Assembly: GCA_011009095.1 (NCBI GenBank)
Contig: VTPC01008229.1
Span: 76,198-140,197 of the forward strand
Reading direction: 5' to 3'
From: Ignelater luminosus
Lineage: Eukaryota; Arthropoda; Insecta; Coleoptera; Elateridae
DNA length: 64,000 bases
The notes beneath the pieces are model-generated. The model made no database searches. It had not been told where the DNA came from and was given only the letters and a program-made list of their open reading frames with translations. Shown piece after piece: positions 35,780 to 48,769 of this stretch. Positions within the stretch are counted from its first letter, which is position 1. Every line of letters begins with the position of its first letter. The position numbers and the translations under genes were made by a program.

Positions 35780-36490
35780 ACCACTGACTCGTCAAACAAT
35801 AATTAGGCAAAAATTGGTCAGTACCATTTTCGTTGCCCCATTTTTGTTTGATAAACGGTTACAATTTGGTCTCTTTCACCTAATGTGTGACTGGATCACA
35901 TTCTCTTTTCTTGTTGTTTCTTCTGGTGTTTTATGTTGTTATTGCAGTCACTACTTTATTATCCTTCTATATCACCAATATTATGGCCCCATCTGCACTG
36001 CTTCTGTAATTATATGACCCTTTCAGCTTTTTGTCCTTCATTGGACAATCTTGTTTGGCAAACTTTTAATTAGAATTACAGATATAAAATGTTATCAAAA
36101 AATATCTTGAAGCCTTGGTTGGTGATATTTGCCCTTTTTCTACAACAAGGAAACTACGGTATCATCTGCTATTCCAAAAAGAATTATACACTTTACCCAT
36201 ACGTGAGATTCAAAGCAGTCGATCTTGATAGTTGATAGTTCAAATTGAGACATGTCGAAAGTAGAAAATTATTACTCACATTCGTTGGAGTCTGATTCTT
36301 CATGGTCTCATTTGTGCATTCTTACCATACTGGGCCCCAAATGATTCACATTTGCTTCGTGCTCATCATCGCTCTTGTCACTGTCTTACTGGGCTTCATT
36401 TCTGTTTTTGGGTAGAATTGTAAGGATTTCTACAATAACATCATCTATGTGTTCCTCTGAAGCTTTTTAAAGCTGATGAAGCCTAAGAGT
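35780..36490 (-). pseudogene. second, older piggyBac-like remnant
   Basis: Three-frame reading on the minus strand gives an acidic start (HIDDVIVEILTILPKN, then DSDKSDDEHEAN) like piggyBac N-termini, then FKIFFDNILYL (cf. the FFDNFFTS block with the second catalytic Asp), and VTVYQTKMGQRKWY with PIFA and LLFDESVVSGW (cf. 'YR-x-x-(I/R)RGKKWYWPLFAYLLDxxVxNAW'). The last match is the strongest. Stops are frequent and the first catalytic block was not found. It lies just outside the TTAA-bounded element and is from a different piggyBac lineage. Confidence 0.5.
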
Positions 36491-37190
36491 CTGAAATGTA
36501 AAATTATTTATCTAGCAGGATAATAATAAAAGAAGATCTAGTATGGAGTTCCTTATAAGAAACTCAAAAATAAAAAGATTATGGCAAATAAGTGATTATA
36601 GTAAACGACTACGTTGTAGGTTATATTTATTCCGCATGTCTACACAACTTCTGAGTAATAAAGAGAAATTGCCTTGACTGAGAAAAATTTACTTACTCTC
36701 CGCGCTATGTGTTGTAACGAGTGATCCATAAAGTTAGTATCTTCAATTGGCTATTAACGAGAATGATTTAGACAACTTTGAAAATATTGCTTTTTGATAA
36801 TCGTGCTTTTCACTTAAGAACATAAAAGTTCTACAATCGAAAGCTACTTTAGGAATGATAGAAGAATTAATGATAACTTGGGATATTGCATTTGGGATGC
36901 CTTTGCTGAATTTCAGAATCAATTTCCAAAGTTAGTAGTGTCAATACATCTGATAAATCATCGTAGTTCACATTGAATCTTAATCATTTTAACTACTGAT
37001 GAAAGTATGAATCAAATGCAGGGGCACATCTTTCTGTCCACAGTCAACCCAGGATACAAATTTTGTGGATCACTCATTATAAAGTTTTATCCGTCACAGG
37101 AAAATACCTGAACTACAAAGAAAACAAAATGAGCACGCAGTCAAAACAAAGAAAATTTAGATAAGTAAAGACAAGTTTAACATTACAGAC
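36491..37190. other. intergenic DNA with a weak inverted repeat
   Basis: GAGTGATCCATAAAG (about 36719) and its inverted partner TTGTGGATCACTC (about 37063) could be tips of an old 360-bp miniature element. No duplication was found, and no gene. Confidence 0.35.
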
Positions 37191-37413
37191 GTAAAAATGT
37201 ATAAGTTAGAGAAGGCAGTGTGAATCATCAAAATGGACGTGAATGTATGTCACCATAGGCGTATCACAAACAAAACAAGACAGAAGAGCAAATTGTAAAC
37301 ACATGTGCAACCAGATGAGCATCAATGGAATGCGTAGCACACACCGATTTGCAAAATAAACTCGATCAAACAGTTTTGTGTTTTTGCACTGCCTTCTCTA
37401 ACTGATACATTTT
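37190..37413. repeat. foldback repeat, ~29-bp arms
   Basis: TAAAAATGTATAAGTTAGAG followed by AAGGCAGTG (37192-37221) pairs with the inverted copy at about 37384-37412 with one mismatch, around a 160-base loop. No flanking duplication was found; it may be a small foldback element. Confidence 0.65.
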
Positions 37414-38550
37414 TAGTTGCCTAATCATATTAAGAAAACGCGTTGTTTTAGGCATTTTTTAAAAGCTGTGGCTACACTGTATTATTAGCAGCTCCGGCAA
37501 GTAAAGCGAGCACTACATGGAATTTGCACTTAATTAATCTTTTTAATCTACTGTGTTTCTTGATTAACTAAATTGTTTAGTAATTAATATTATTACTGCT
37601 GAAATTAGTTCTGACACATTGCGCTTTAGCGAAACTTTAACTATTGTGCCCACGATTGCTCATTCCATCATTGTGAAGACAAATCGTAGTGAGTTGCTGT
37701 CAAGAGATCTTTTGCAATACTCTTTCTTAATGCAACAGGTTGATTCCAGCCTAACTAAACTCTTCTCTTTGTAAGTGAAATTGGTTTTTTATTGTCTGTC
37801 ATTACTCGAAGTCCTGGTGTATGTTCTACAGTGACTCTGTTTCAGTTTGTCTCTTGATTTACGTAATTCTGTAATGCAGCTTTCTGCTATTTCTGAGTTT
37901 ATTTCGCTTGCTGCATTGCTATGTCTTTTACAAAATTCTTTTTTAACCATTTTTCCCTTCTGTATTTTTTTCCAATTTGGGGCATACTGTACCTGGTTTT
38001 TGCTCCTCTTTATTGCTCTTGAGTTACCATACTTTGCTTCTTTTTTCTGATGTACCTAGATAGTAGTAGCAAGCATTCAGTCCAATCCTAATCAGTTTTA
38101 AGCTAAGGATAAGTTTGTTTATTTTGGAGGAAACGGCCTGGTCATCTCTGAAATGAATTTAGTGTAGATATAGACATTTGATCTTCTTCAGCCTTATAAG
38201 GAAAACTGAGCAGAAAAACTTAATAAAGCACGCTGGATATTGAATATCGCTATATTATAAAATCAAATGGTTAAGAAACACTTTTTTTGAAAGCTGCAAA
38301 GGATGAATGGGCATGAAGAATGTTTCCTTTGCTAACACATGATCTTGAAAGAAGCAAAAAAACTTAAGATGTCAGCACCGCACTAATTTACGTTTTCTAT
38401 GAGTTGATGCTTCTTCGCGGTCTTTAAATAACATTCCTGGCTTTTCTTTTATTTCTTGTTGTGTTTCTTACTTGCTACTTGTAATAAAGCAAGATTTACA
38501 AAGATTCAACTAACCTAACAAATGTATTGGAGATCCATAGCTTAAGGTTC
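37414..38550. other. AT-rich intergenic DNA, nothing recognised
   Basis: One 67-codon frame (37847-38050) encodes a hydrophobic chance-like peptide. No other signal. Confidence 0.5.
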
Positions 38551-38556
38551 TTATGT

Positions 38557-38770
38557 GTTGGATTATTTAAATTAAGGTACTTCCTTAAGTTTTATTTTTT
38601 ATTTATTTACTTTCCTCAACCGGTTTCGTGGCTAAGCACATCATCAGGAGAAAAATTGTCATTTGTTAAGAATATAGAAATGATGATGTGCTTAGCCACG
38701 AAACCGGTTGAGAAAAGTAAATAAATAAAAAATAAATCTTAAGGAAGTACCTTAATTTAAATAATCTAAC
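38557..38770. repeat. near-perfect 214-bp hairpin (foldback element)
   Basis: Two arms of about 90 bp, from GTTGGATTATTTAAATTAAG to TAAGCACATCATCA and back, surround a loop of roughly 30 bases. Inside the arms lies GTGCTTAGCCACGAAACCGG, a word I associate with dispersed repeats in many insect genomes. CTAACCTAACAAA occurs both at 38510-38522 and at 38766-38778 and may be a duplication, though it is low in complexity. Confidence 0.85.
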
Positions 38771-38779
38771 CTAACAAAG

Positions 38780-41700
38780 ATGTTTGTTCTTATATAAAAG
38801 TAGCAATGATTTAGTTAAAAGACCACTGGTTTGAATAGGGTGAAGAGCAAAATTTCTTTTGTGGGAAGCAACAAATTGTATTTATATCCAGAACATGTCC
38901 AAAGTCGAACACCATATCTAGACTGTACAGTGGATTTCAAATAAACCTAGGATAACCAGTATTTCATAATGTTATTTTAAAAAAATAAATAACTGTACTT
39001 CAAGTATTGTTTTGAAAACGTAATATAAAGCCTGTTTTACACGTTGCTAAAAATGCAAAAGTAGCTCTCATGAATCCTAATATATATAGTCATACAATAA
39101 AAGAAACCAAGAATATTTTACAAGAATTGTTTGTTGAATTTTAAGTTACAGGATGTTTACAGATATACCTAAGAAGTTTGAAATGGACATACAGAAAGGA
39201 AGTAACTAGTACAGAAATTTAAATATTGATATACTGTTTTTACTGATGACTGGAGTTAGAAAGGGGGAGATGAAGATATTTAAATTTAAAAACTGAAAAA
39301 AATTTGTGCGTCGTATTTACTGAAAGAAATGAAAACCCATAAATTCAATCAAGACAGTTTGTTTTTATATAGCGACAGAAAATGGTGTTAAAACTAAGTG
39401 AATAGTTTATAAAGATACATTCATTAGCTTTTATATTACGAGTAAGTATCTTCCTGAAACGATAAACTTATGACGTCCTCATTCCAGAAAATATTTTAGT
39501 ACATTACAGTATTTCAATTTAATCCCCTTTTTTCATTATTATACTATGAATCATCTCTATAATTACAAAAGATTTAATGTAGTGCATCATATAATCAACA
39601 TAAATAGGAAATCCATGAACTCTTGTATACTATTGATAATGATAAGAATAAAAAAGTTCTATTATGACTATTATTATGTAGGCCATAAAGAGAAGATGTG
39701 AAGCATATCATGAACAAAAAAGCAAATATTTCCAATTTAAAACCACTTAAGAAAAAGAATCAAGCTCGGCATATTTACATTACGTAATTGTTAATTTTTA
39801 AACTTGATCTTGAATTAAACTCGCATTATATTGGATAAATAATTACAGAGAAACTTAAAAGGTCAAGTTCTTGTTATCCAAAGTTTATATTTACTTGTAA
39901 TAATATATTTTATTTTTTTACTGTGATGCACTGCTCGCCTGTCCATCTTATTTTAATGGTAAGTTGTCGCTATCAATTGATAGAAATTAAAACATTAATG
40001 AAGACAGTTAACGCAACATACTATGATTACTATTATTAATACTTTCAGTTCCGTTTTTGGTTTTGTTTTATTTTAAAAGTGCATGTATAGTCATCATTAT
40101 GCACTTCTGCAAATAAATTCCTCAAAATTCTTGACAATCCGCCAGTATGACGTGGTATATATTATTAAAATTACAAACACGTTAAAGTCGAAGTGAGGTT
40201 GGAGCTATTGCACAAAGTGCATTTTAATATCGTATTTTGGGGGAATTCTGAATAAATCACATTTGATTAAACAAAGAGGTTATTGCTCATTTGAAAATGT
40301 CAAAATTATCTTGTTTTGCACTCTTGTAATGATAATTATTTATTTTTTAATCTAAGGCATAAAATTAACGATTTTCGTAATACTTTCAATGAGAAATTCC
40401 CAAAATTTGGCTAAACTTATTGAAATAATTCATTAAGGTATCTAAGGTATTTTGCAATAATCTTTACAATTATCAAGTCAGCGTACTCCTAAACATGATG
40501 GAAATCACAGATTTGCTCCATTAGATAACATCAGAAAGATTGTTAGGAAAGCACCGACGCAATTTTTTTTTCTTAAAAATCAAGAATTATTTAATATTTT
40601 TGTATTTGAAAAAAAATAGAATTCAGTAGTTTTTCTCAAGGCATTTCTAATCTCACAAGCTGGTGACTGACTATAAACTATAAAGAAATTTCAAATAAAT
40701 AAATATTATTTTAGTTATTATAGAGTATTTTAAATAAAATGCTGCTTTTTATATTGACGTTCATCAATTACTTAAGGTTCAAGACACTACCGCTTAGCAT
40801 TGATCAATCAATGTAAAACTAGTCGTCAAAAACATGATTTTTGTTAAAAATGAATATTTATATTCGTAACTTTTATAGTTTAGTTTAAAAAAGTTTAGTA
40901 AATAGCTACGTCCTACATAATAATTTTATAAAACAAAATTAAAGGAACAAGACACTGCCTAGCCACTGCTACCAGGTTCCGTGCAATAGCAGTGCACTGC
41001 ATCTTTATTCTTTACGTTTAAATAATAAATCAAATTTAGAAAAACAAGTTTTTAGTAACATTTAGAATTATATTTTCCATATGAAAAACAGTTGGATGAT
41101 CCATGATTTAATCAATTTAAAATGCCTATCCAGTATACAAACATATTTTTAAGAACGAAAATAAAGCTGCACTGCCAACTGCAATGCGAATATAATAAAG
41201 GAATTGTACGTTAGCACTTGTCATTTTAGTTCATGTGTTTGAATTCCGTTTAAGCTGTTAAAATGAACAAACCGTACAGAATGATTTCTGCCACATGGTT
41301 TTCTGCATCAATCACTGTTTGTTACTTGATCTAGTCGCTGTAATTCCCTTGCAAATGTAAGGCAGGCCAGTGTTTGTGAAGTGGAACTATATGGTGTTGT
41401 ATTAATGACCAACATTCGTGGTCGTTTCGTACTGATATGGAAAGTTGTATTACGTTTACATCCTCATTTCTCTTTTCTACTGAGTAACGTTTGGGCGATA
41501 TAGAGGAATAAGCCTTATTCCCAAACAATTGTCACTTATTACTGTTAAAATTTTAATACAGCGTATAGCAGTAGCAATTATCTTCCACAATAAATATCCA
41601 CTAGCTCAATGTCCCAAGTTCCGCCTCAAAGTAGAAAACCACGTTCTATCCATTGCTTTAACTCTACTTCATTGTCCTTTCGAAAGGATTTGTGATTTGC

Positions 41701-41880
41701 TGCGTCTCTGGATTTCTAAACTGCTCATTTCCTATTCCGCTAGCACATAGAACAAAAATGAGAACCATCTTTCTTTCTATGCACACATAGTGGTTGGAAC
41801 AGGACGTGAATTCGATTTTCTTGACGAATATTCCATTTTGATAATATCAATTGAAAATTAAAAACCCATTTGATTAAGAG
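38780..41880. other. AT-rich intergenic DNA, nothing recognised
   Basis: No gene, terminal repeat or RNA was seen in 38780-41220. The part after about 41230 is less AT-rich and may be the 3' portion of the gypsy-like element on the minus strand, but I could identify no integrase block there. Confidence 0.45.
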
Positions 41881-41899
41881 ACTCCAGAACCACTTTGTT

Positions 41900-43746
41900 A
41901 CCTTCGTTATATCATCTATACTTCTCTACGACCCACACGACTGAAAGAGCCTCCTGCTCTGCAGTTGTGAATTCAGCTTGAGGTTCTTCTAAACCTTCTT
42001 CTTGTAATAATACTGCTCCTAATGCGTACCCATTTGCATCCGGTTTTGGGCTGGGAGGTTTATCACGTCAGCTTGTTGTAAAATAACTACTGAGTAAAAA
42101 GCTTTTTTAATGTATCAAAAGCTGTCTGCTCTGTGATATCCGACTGCCATACAACATTGTTCTGTATTAACGCTGATAGTGAGAGGCTACAACTGAGAAA
42201 TATGGAGCAAAACGCCGATACCATGAACACGTTTGGTAGAACTTGTCACTTCCTTAACATTTTTTGGGGAAGGTCGTTTTAGGATAGTACTTACTTTATT
42301 TTTATCCGTTTAAATACCTTGTGCCGTGATTGCATGTTCCAAATATCCTAATGAGTCACAAGCAAATAAGCGTTCGTTATAACTACTATGCCGTCCAGAT
42401 ACGTTACTGCAGTTCTACTACCTAAACCTGCCTTAAAACGATTCATTAAACGTTGAAACATGACAGGCGCATTTCTGAATCCATATAGCATTTGCACAAA
42501 TCGACAGGTTCCAAAGCGGTATACAAAACACATTTTATCCCTGTAACTTTCACGTAGCGGATTAGAGTTACGTCGTAGAAAAACAGGCGGTATCTTTAGC
42601 TTTGTGGAATAAGTCTTCATATTTCTTCGGAACTAACTTAACACAACCAGAAATTTCCAAGGACTTTCACTTTTTTCTGTTATTCCCTGTTCTAACATGG
42701 AATCTAATTTCTGTTCGAGAAAGTTCCTTGGGACTGATATCGGAGAACTATAAATGAAATCTATTGGCTCCCTCCCTGACTCGAAGATATCTTTGTGTTT
42801 TTCCGGGAAAGAATTAAATTTCTGTTTTTTCTTCGTTGTCAGTCTAGCGCCTTTGTATTCACGAAGTCGTTCCTTCAATACCACAACTACCCTAGTCTTG
42901 GGCTTATTAAGAATAATAACATCATAATGATAACTTTTCTGTTCCATCTCAAATGTTTCAAGTTTGCTGACCATGGTTTAAAATAATACCGGCCTTTTGC
43001 AAGAAATCTACCTCCAACAAGGTACAATTACTTTTCATTTTCGGTAAAATAATGAGATCAGGTTTGATAAATTTCTGCAAAACGCCAATATTAACTTGAG
43101 CTATGAGGATCGGTTCGTGACATATACGATTCCATCAGCATCCTTCAAATGCCGCAAAGGAATATTTTAGACTTTTTAAGTAGTCGTACACACGCTTGTC
43201 TGCGACACTTACTTGAACATCCGAACCAACATAGGATCTTGAACCTGTACCTGTTTTCATAGTCACACTAAACTTGTTGAAATCTAGGAATGGCTGATGT
43301 AAGAATTTGTAATAATTTCTCTTGGCGTTCTGCGGCCAAAGCATTTAAAGTAATTACTCAAAGAGTTACTTTGATTTTGAACAGCTTTCTCTGCAAGTTG
43401 TTTGTCCTTTTGCTTCTTTATTTTGGTTCTGCACGCATCCACAAGTTCCTACAAAAAAACACAACGCGGACAGTTTTTGCTTTTTAGTACCTCTATTATA
43501 CTGTTAGACAGTTCAATTTTTCGCACCGTCGTAAACAGTTAGTCGAGTATATGTAATCATACCATCGTACGCGACGCGATGCTGCCTATCCAATTGCATT
43601 GTTTCTGTAGGTTTCTCTTTCAATCGTGCGAAATGTGTTCGTTTGTTGCTTACAAAGATATCAGTAGATATGTCTTCTTGTTTTGTTGAGCACAAGTCTT
43701 GATAAATTTGGTACACAGGTTTCGCGGGACCATAGAAATTCTGCAA
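41900..43746 (-). pseudogene. Ty3/gypsy-like retroelement fragment (gag, protease, RT, RNase H)
   Basis: Minus-strand order is that of a gypsy-type gag-pol. 43746-43513: a gag-like piece with STDIFVSNKRTHFARLKEKP. About 43300-43000: a retropepsin-like piece (YVGSDVQVSVADKRVYDYLK and NCTLLEVDFLQKAG) in which the DTG/DSG active site is lost. 42974-42633: RT start (LEQKLDSMLEQGITEKSESP). 42620-42348: RT core with RFVQMLYGFRNAPVMFQRLM and YLDGI, where the YxDD box has lost its second Asp. 42050-41900: an RNase H-like piece (ALGAVLLQEEGLEEPQAEFT, then EQEALSVVWVVE). Frames are broken in several places, and no LTRs or integrase were found. It is a defective insect-type retroelement. Confidence 0.75.
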
Positions 43747-43749
43747 ATA

Positions 43750-46685
43750 TCGTAAAACTTCTTCCCAGCTTGTAATAGCATCTTTTATTTCGATCTATCA
43801 AGTGGAGTTCTTGCAGGCATGTCTTGGATAAGTTTACCCAGATCTTTATCCTTTTCTATAAAGTCCGCTGTTACATCTAGACACTACCGTTCTATTATAT
43901 AGAAGATGTAGGTTAATTCACAATGAACTGTTAACGCAGATTTTTTGCATTTATTATAATTGCAATTGTACTTGTGCTTGTACACTTGCCAGAAACTGCT
44001 ACAGGTTTTCAGCTGACAGTTGAATCACTGATACAGAGGAATATTCATCGGAAGCAGATCGTCATGATTAGACTTTGTTTTAATTCGATTTTTCAAATAA
44101 TCTCGTACACTTTCTAGTTTCAACCTGTAAAACAAAAAAAACAAGCTACTTCGATCTATTAAGGCATTTTTTGTTTGGCGGGAAAATGGGGTGTTTTGAA
44201 ATGACTAAAATTGAAAACCGTCAATATTTTAAAAAGTATTAATTGTTTTGAAAAAAGAAGTAATTTTTCTGTCAAATTTGAAAGAAAATGAGATTTTAAG
44301 ATTTGGCAGTTCTTGTGCGATTTGGGCGTGTGAATTTAAGTTTTGTTTACTTGGCATTTATGGATAGTTAGATTATTGATTTTTGTTGTCAAAAGTTAGC
44401 TGAAATAGTATTCTTTCTCAGAATCTCAGTTTGTCTCGAGTTTACAAGAGAACGTTGGAAGATTTTTGAAGCAAGATTTCTCATCGTTAATATTTCACTA
44501 TAATTTCCAATTTCTCGACATTACACATCTAAAGATTCCTATTCATCTAGGAATAAAAAGAAAGTAGCAAAAGTGTGGGGGAATTTGTTTTTTGGATTGT
44601 TCTGCTAAACTAGAAGTATATCGTTGTTTATTATTATGCTGCGTCTAGCCTACCGGTAAACATAATGGCATCATATTTATGACGCAGATTTACCAGAATT
44701 GATTAAACCCGGTATTATGCAAGAACACTTACCACAGTTATCATGTACTGTGTTAAGTGCTTTTCGTGATTTTAATACAGTCAGTGGATGGTATAAAAAT
44801 ACTTCTTCATTTATTTTTTGTTTTTTATAAAACAGTAACTCTTTTAAATAAAGGTTGAATACGGAAAGCAAGGTAACTGTCAGGGCTTAATATTGTTAGC
44901 AATTGAAGCAATGCCAGCTTTTTAGAATTTTACGTAAATTTGCGCATTTTATGTAACCTTCACAGACACTAACAACAAATAGTACTGTTCATGCTACTTT
45001 CAGTATTCTTAATTTCAGAATTGCAGATGGCGGGTAGACGCTCGGATTTTAGACAATCTAATTATTTAACCAAATGCAAGGCGTCCAATACTAGAATCAA
45101 ATGATAGGTTATGTGAGACACACATCGTAATCGCTGTTTTACAGGGATTGATGCAAATACTGGCAATCATTACGTCATACATACGACGTCAATTATTTTT
45201 ACCGGGATAGAAGTTGTTACCGGTACCGGGAGACTAGACACAGCGTTGTTGTTACTGGCAGTTTTTCAAAACACTCAAAAATAAAATTCTTCCCATTTGC
45301 TACTTTAGCAACATTTGTTAAAAGAAAAAAATAAAGAAACAGAATCTTCCAAGAAGATATAAAAAACTAAACGTGTTGTTTATAACAGAAAAACTACGGG
45401 AAATGTTTCTAATACTATCACTTGTGAAAATTACTTATAGTGAGTGTGTTGCGGTTTTAATTTCTTTTTTCCCATTTAGCGAGTACGACAATTTAAAACA
45501 CAGAAAAAAATATTCTCACTAACTAGACTAGAATTTACAACAGCGACAATAAATCATTCATACTTAAATTTCATTCATACGTTTCTACACGTGGTACTTG
45601 AACAAAAAAAAAAGAATAAATTAAGTGACAGTTGCTAAACCACTGGAATTTAACATAAAAAAAAACTTCTAATTATAGCGCATCTGCTGCTTTGTCTGAT
45701 TATTACAAAACTAGCTCATTTGGGTCAGGTCATTTCTTATCTTAATTTGGTGACGATCAAAAAACAATTTTGTCCAACATTTATCATTTAAAAAAAGATA
45801 CATTTAATTTAAGTCGAATGAATTGAAAGCGATTTTTATTCGTACTCCCACTAATAGACAAGCAGAAAAAAAGAATGAACGATTTAAAAGGGGATTCTTC
45901 TATTATTTTGTTTGTTAACTCGTGCAACGTTCGAAAAACATGCACACAACCGCCATGTGTGAACGAGATGGTTGTAAAAAGTGGGAAGTTGATGTGGGAT
46001 ATATGGGAAGTGTAAATAAAATGTGGGGTAACCACGCCGACTTGACACCTTAATACTCTTTAAACGATTTACGCGTTCCTTATTTGTCTGTTTTATTATA
46101 GCAGTCTTGTACTTTTATAGTAGAGTTTTTATTTTAATACTACGACTTCTTGGAGATGTAAACTATTTCTAAAGATTCCGAATTTTCTTTAATTAGTAGA
46201 TTCTTATTTTTTCACTTTTTTATTTGAAAAAAGAGGGTCAATTATCGTGACGACTTGTTTCTCCATTATTGCATAAGATCGTGCGATGATGGATGTTGTT
46301 AGAGGTGCAATCTGTTGCGACGTGTTGGATCATTTGTCAAAACAAATTTACCGAAGGACTGTTTCGAAACCTTTCTACCACAGAAATTATATGTGAACAT
46401 GACTTTTTAAAAGAGGAAATAATTTTTTTCAGGAGGCGGTCGAATTTCTGTATTTCCTAATATGGAAACTTAAAATGATTCTACACAAAAACTGTTTATT
46501 TTTTATGACTTAATGATAAATTAGTATAAACAACCTAATAATCAATAATGATGCGTTTTGAGAGATAGGATTTGTATGCACTCAAAATACAGCTTCTATT
46601 TTTGTTATAAAGTTACATAGAATAAAATAGAAAGCTTACTTTATGCAACAAAGGCAAATTTAAGATTTCTGAAATCCTAATATTC
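43750..46685. other. intergenic DNA with one possible miniature element
   Basis: No gene seen. GCTGCGTCTAG (44639-44649) and its inverted partner CTAGACACAGC (45234-45244), each next to an ACCGGTAA word, could bound a 606-bp non-autonomous element. I found no clean duplication. Confidence 0.4.
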
Positions 46686-46688
46686 TTA

Positions 46689-46847
46689 GGGCCAGTTTAT
46701 AGAAGTTGAATTATATATTTAATTGGGATTAAAATTTAATTGATTTCTGATAATCTGATTGGTCATAATTTGGCTGCATTCTAGCAACAACACTGAATTA
46801 AATTTACTTCTCAATTAAATCTTAATTCGGTATGTATAAAGTGATCC
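46689..46847. mobile_element. 159-bp miniature element, PIF/Harbinger-like (TTA duplication)
   Basis: The left end GGGCCAGTTTATAGAAGTTG and the right end, reversed, GGATCACTTTATACATACCG align as worn inverted repeats that continue through GAATTA and TTTAATTG. TTA flanks both sides (46686-46688, 46848-46850), the 3-bp size and sequence type of PIF/Harbinger insertion. Non-coding. Confidence 0.6.
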
Positions 46848-46850
46848 TTA

Positions 46851-48600
46851 ATAGCCTAAAATTAATGTTAATTAATTAAATCCTTCGTGAGGTTAAGCCT
46901 AAAAATTTGTTTAAGCAAAGAGACTCCGACGATTTAACGAACACCAACCATATAGAGATAACAAGGCATTGGAAACCAGCAGAAGCAATAATTATTTTGA
47001 GAACCTAGATAGCCAGCAACCAGTTCTACAGAAAATGCCCTATAAAGCAAGAATTCGAACAGTTCTGGATAATCATCTACAAGACTGCCTTCAGACATTA
47101 AGCTAGTGAGGCGACTGCCTGAGGGCGCACCATAGGCATACAAAAATCTGTTCAAAGATTAAACCTTTTACCCCTGTATTGTCTCAAATAGCATAAGAGG
47201 ACGCGAAGATTTAATTTTATCTTAAAGCTCACTAAGTTCTAAGGCCGGCCCTTATTTTCTGGTAAAGTTACTATTGTAGTCAGACTGAGATTGCTGCAAC
47301 GTTCGATATCGCACTATAAATAACCACCATACTCTTCTTCTTTCTTTTGTCAAACGAAAATAACACTGTCTCATATAAATCTCATTGCACATATTCTAAG
47401 TTGTCTGCAACTTCAGTTGCTTACATAGTAAGCAAGTAAGGAAACAAGTCATGCTGCTTGCCTTTCTGATAGGAACTACAAATATCTCTGTCCGTAGTCT
47501 ATCCCATTACTTTCAAGTTGTCTTTCCTAGTAAAATTAAAGTTGCTTGTCAACTGATTCTTGATTTCCAAAACGTTCAGTTATCTTTTTCTGAAACTAAT
47601 TGAGTTTTTAGCATTCTATTACAGGGTTGCAACAGGGTTAAAGAGAAGATCCCACCAAAAATTCAAGTCCAACCATCCCAAAAGTCCTAAATCAAGACTT
47701 CTTACAGTAATTGTAAGATCCTACACATCTATCTTTTAATATCTACTGTTTTAATTTCTTGATAGCAATCGAAGAACCTCTAGATTCGTTTTAAAAGTTT
47801 CTAGTTTTACTGTCACATAAAGAATCCATGTATCTGACCTTTTTCTCGCATTAATCAAAACAGATATGAAGAAGATATTGTTGGCCTTTTTGTGAATACG
47901 TCGTCACTTATGGCTTTTGATAGGATTTGTAGAAGTATGAAATCCGCAAGTTTTTGCTCCTGAATGAGCCTCTTTTTTCAGTTTTGCTATTGGCATAGAA
48001 GAGGACCTTGTCTAGCTAAAAAGTTCATTTCTTCTAAACGCATCCATTTGTATTAAAATCAAAAGTAATGATTAAGTTATTTATTACAACAATGATGTTA
48101 AGCATTTCTAGCAGGCAAATATCTTTATTATCTTAAGGTAGGTTGTTATTGTTAAATAGAATAAAATAGAGAGCTACTCTTGTTATAGACCTAGTTTGAA
48201 GAGCATATAGCTTTAGATCTTTGATCGATTTTAAGTTTAAATATCTTGCTTTAATCTACAATTATTATGTTTGCAGAGGCTTATCATCTATTTCTCTGAA
48301 TTTGATCAAATGTAATTAAATTAAGTTTAGAATCAATGAAAACCAACTATTTCCTTTTCCACATTTTCTTACCCTTCGCTATTTTGTTAAATGCAGCCAC
48401 TCATTGTTTTTGCCGCCACCATGTTTGGATCTTCTTTAAGTCTTAAGATAATTTCTAATTTTTACAAAGTTGCAAAGTTAAATTTCTTTATTTTTCTCGA
48501 CTTGCCTGTTTTAAGTTTTCGGACTTAAAAATTCTTCAGATCGTGAGCTTAAGCTTTCTAGACTTTATTTGAAAGTGTATAGTCAATTTAAAAAAAACCT
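46851..48600. other. AT-rich intergenic DNA, nothing recognised
   Basis: Only short frames without motifs. No repeats or RNA genes seen. Confidence 0.5.
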
Positions 48601-48766
48601 GGACCCGGTTCCATAAAACGGAATTAATCGCACATTCAAGTTAATTAAAGAATTAGGCGATCTGATTGATAATTTTGAATTTACATTTGAATTTTGCAAA
48701 GCCTGATTAGTTAATCTTGGGATTAACTTGATCATTTGATTAATTCTGCTCTATGCAACCGGACTC
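48601..48766. mobile_element. ~166-bp miniature inverted-repeat element
   Basis: ACCCGGTTCCATAAAACGGA at the left and, reversed, GTCCGGTTGCATAGAGCAGA at the right are inverted repeats that continue with ATTAATC and AAGTTAAT. Layout and size resemble the element at 46689-46847 (GG-x-x-x-GTT, then ATA, then GAATTA). A duplication is not clear. Confidence 0.5.
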
Positions 48767-48769
48767 TAA

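Noticed and set aside
41230-41880. Integrase or envelope part of the gypsy-like element
   Set aside because: Minus-strand frames are present, but I could not place an HHCC finger, a DDE core or an envelope motif.
44639-45244. A 606-bp element bounded by GCTG(C/T)GTCTAG inverted words
   Set aside because: Only about 11 bp at the tips match well and no flanking duplication was found; kept as a possibility, not as an element.
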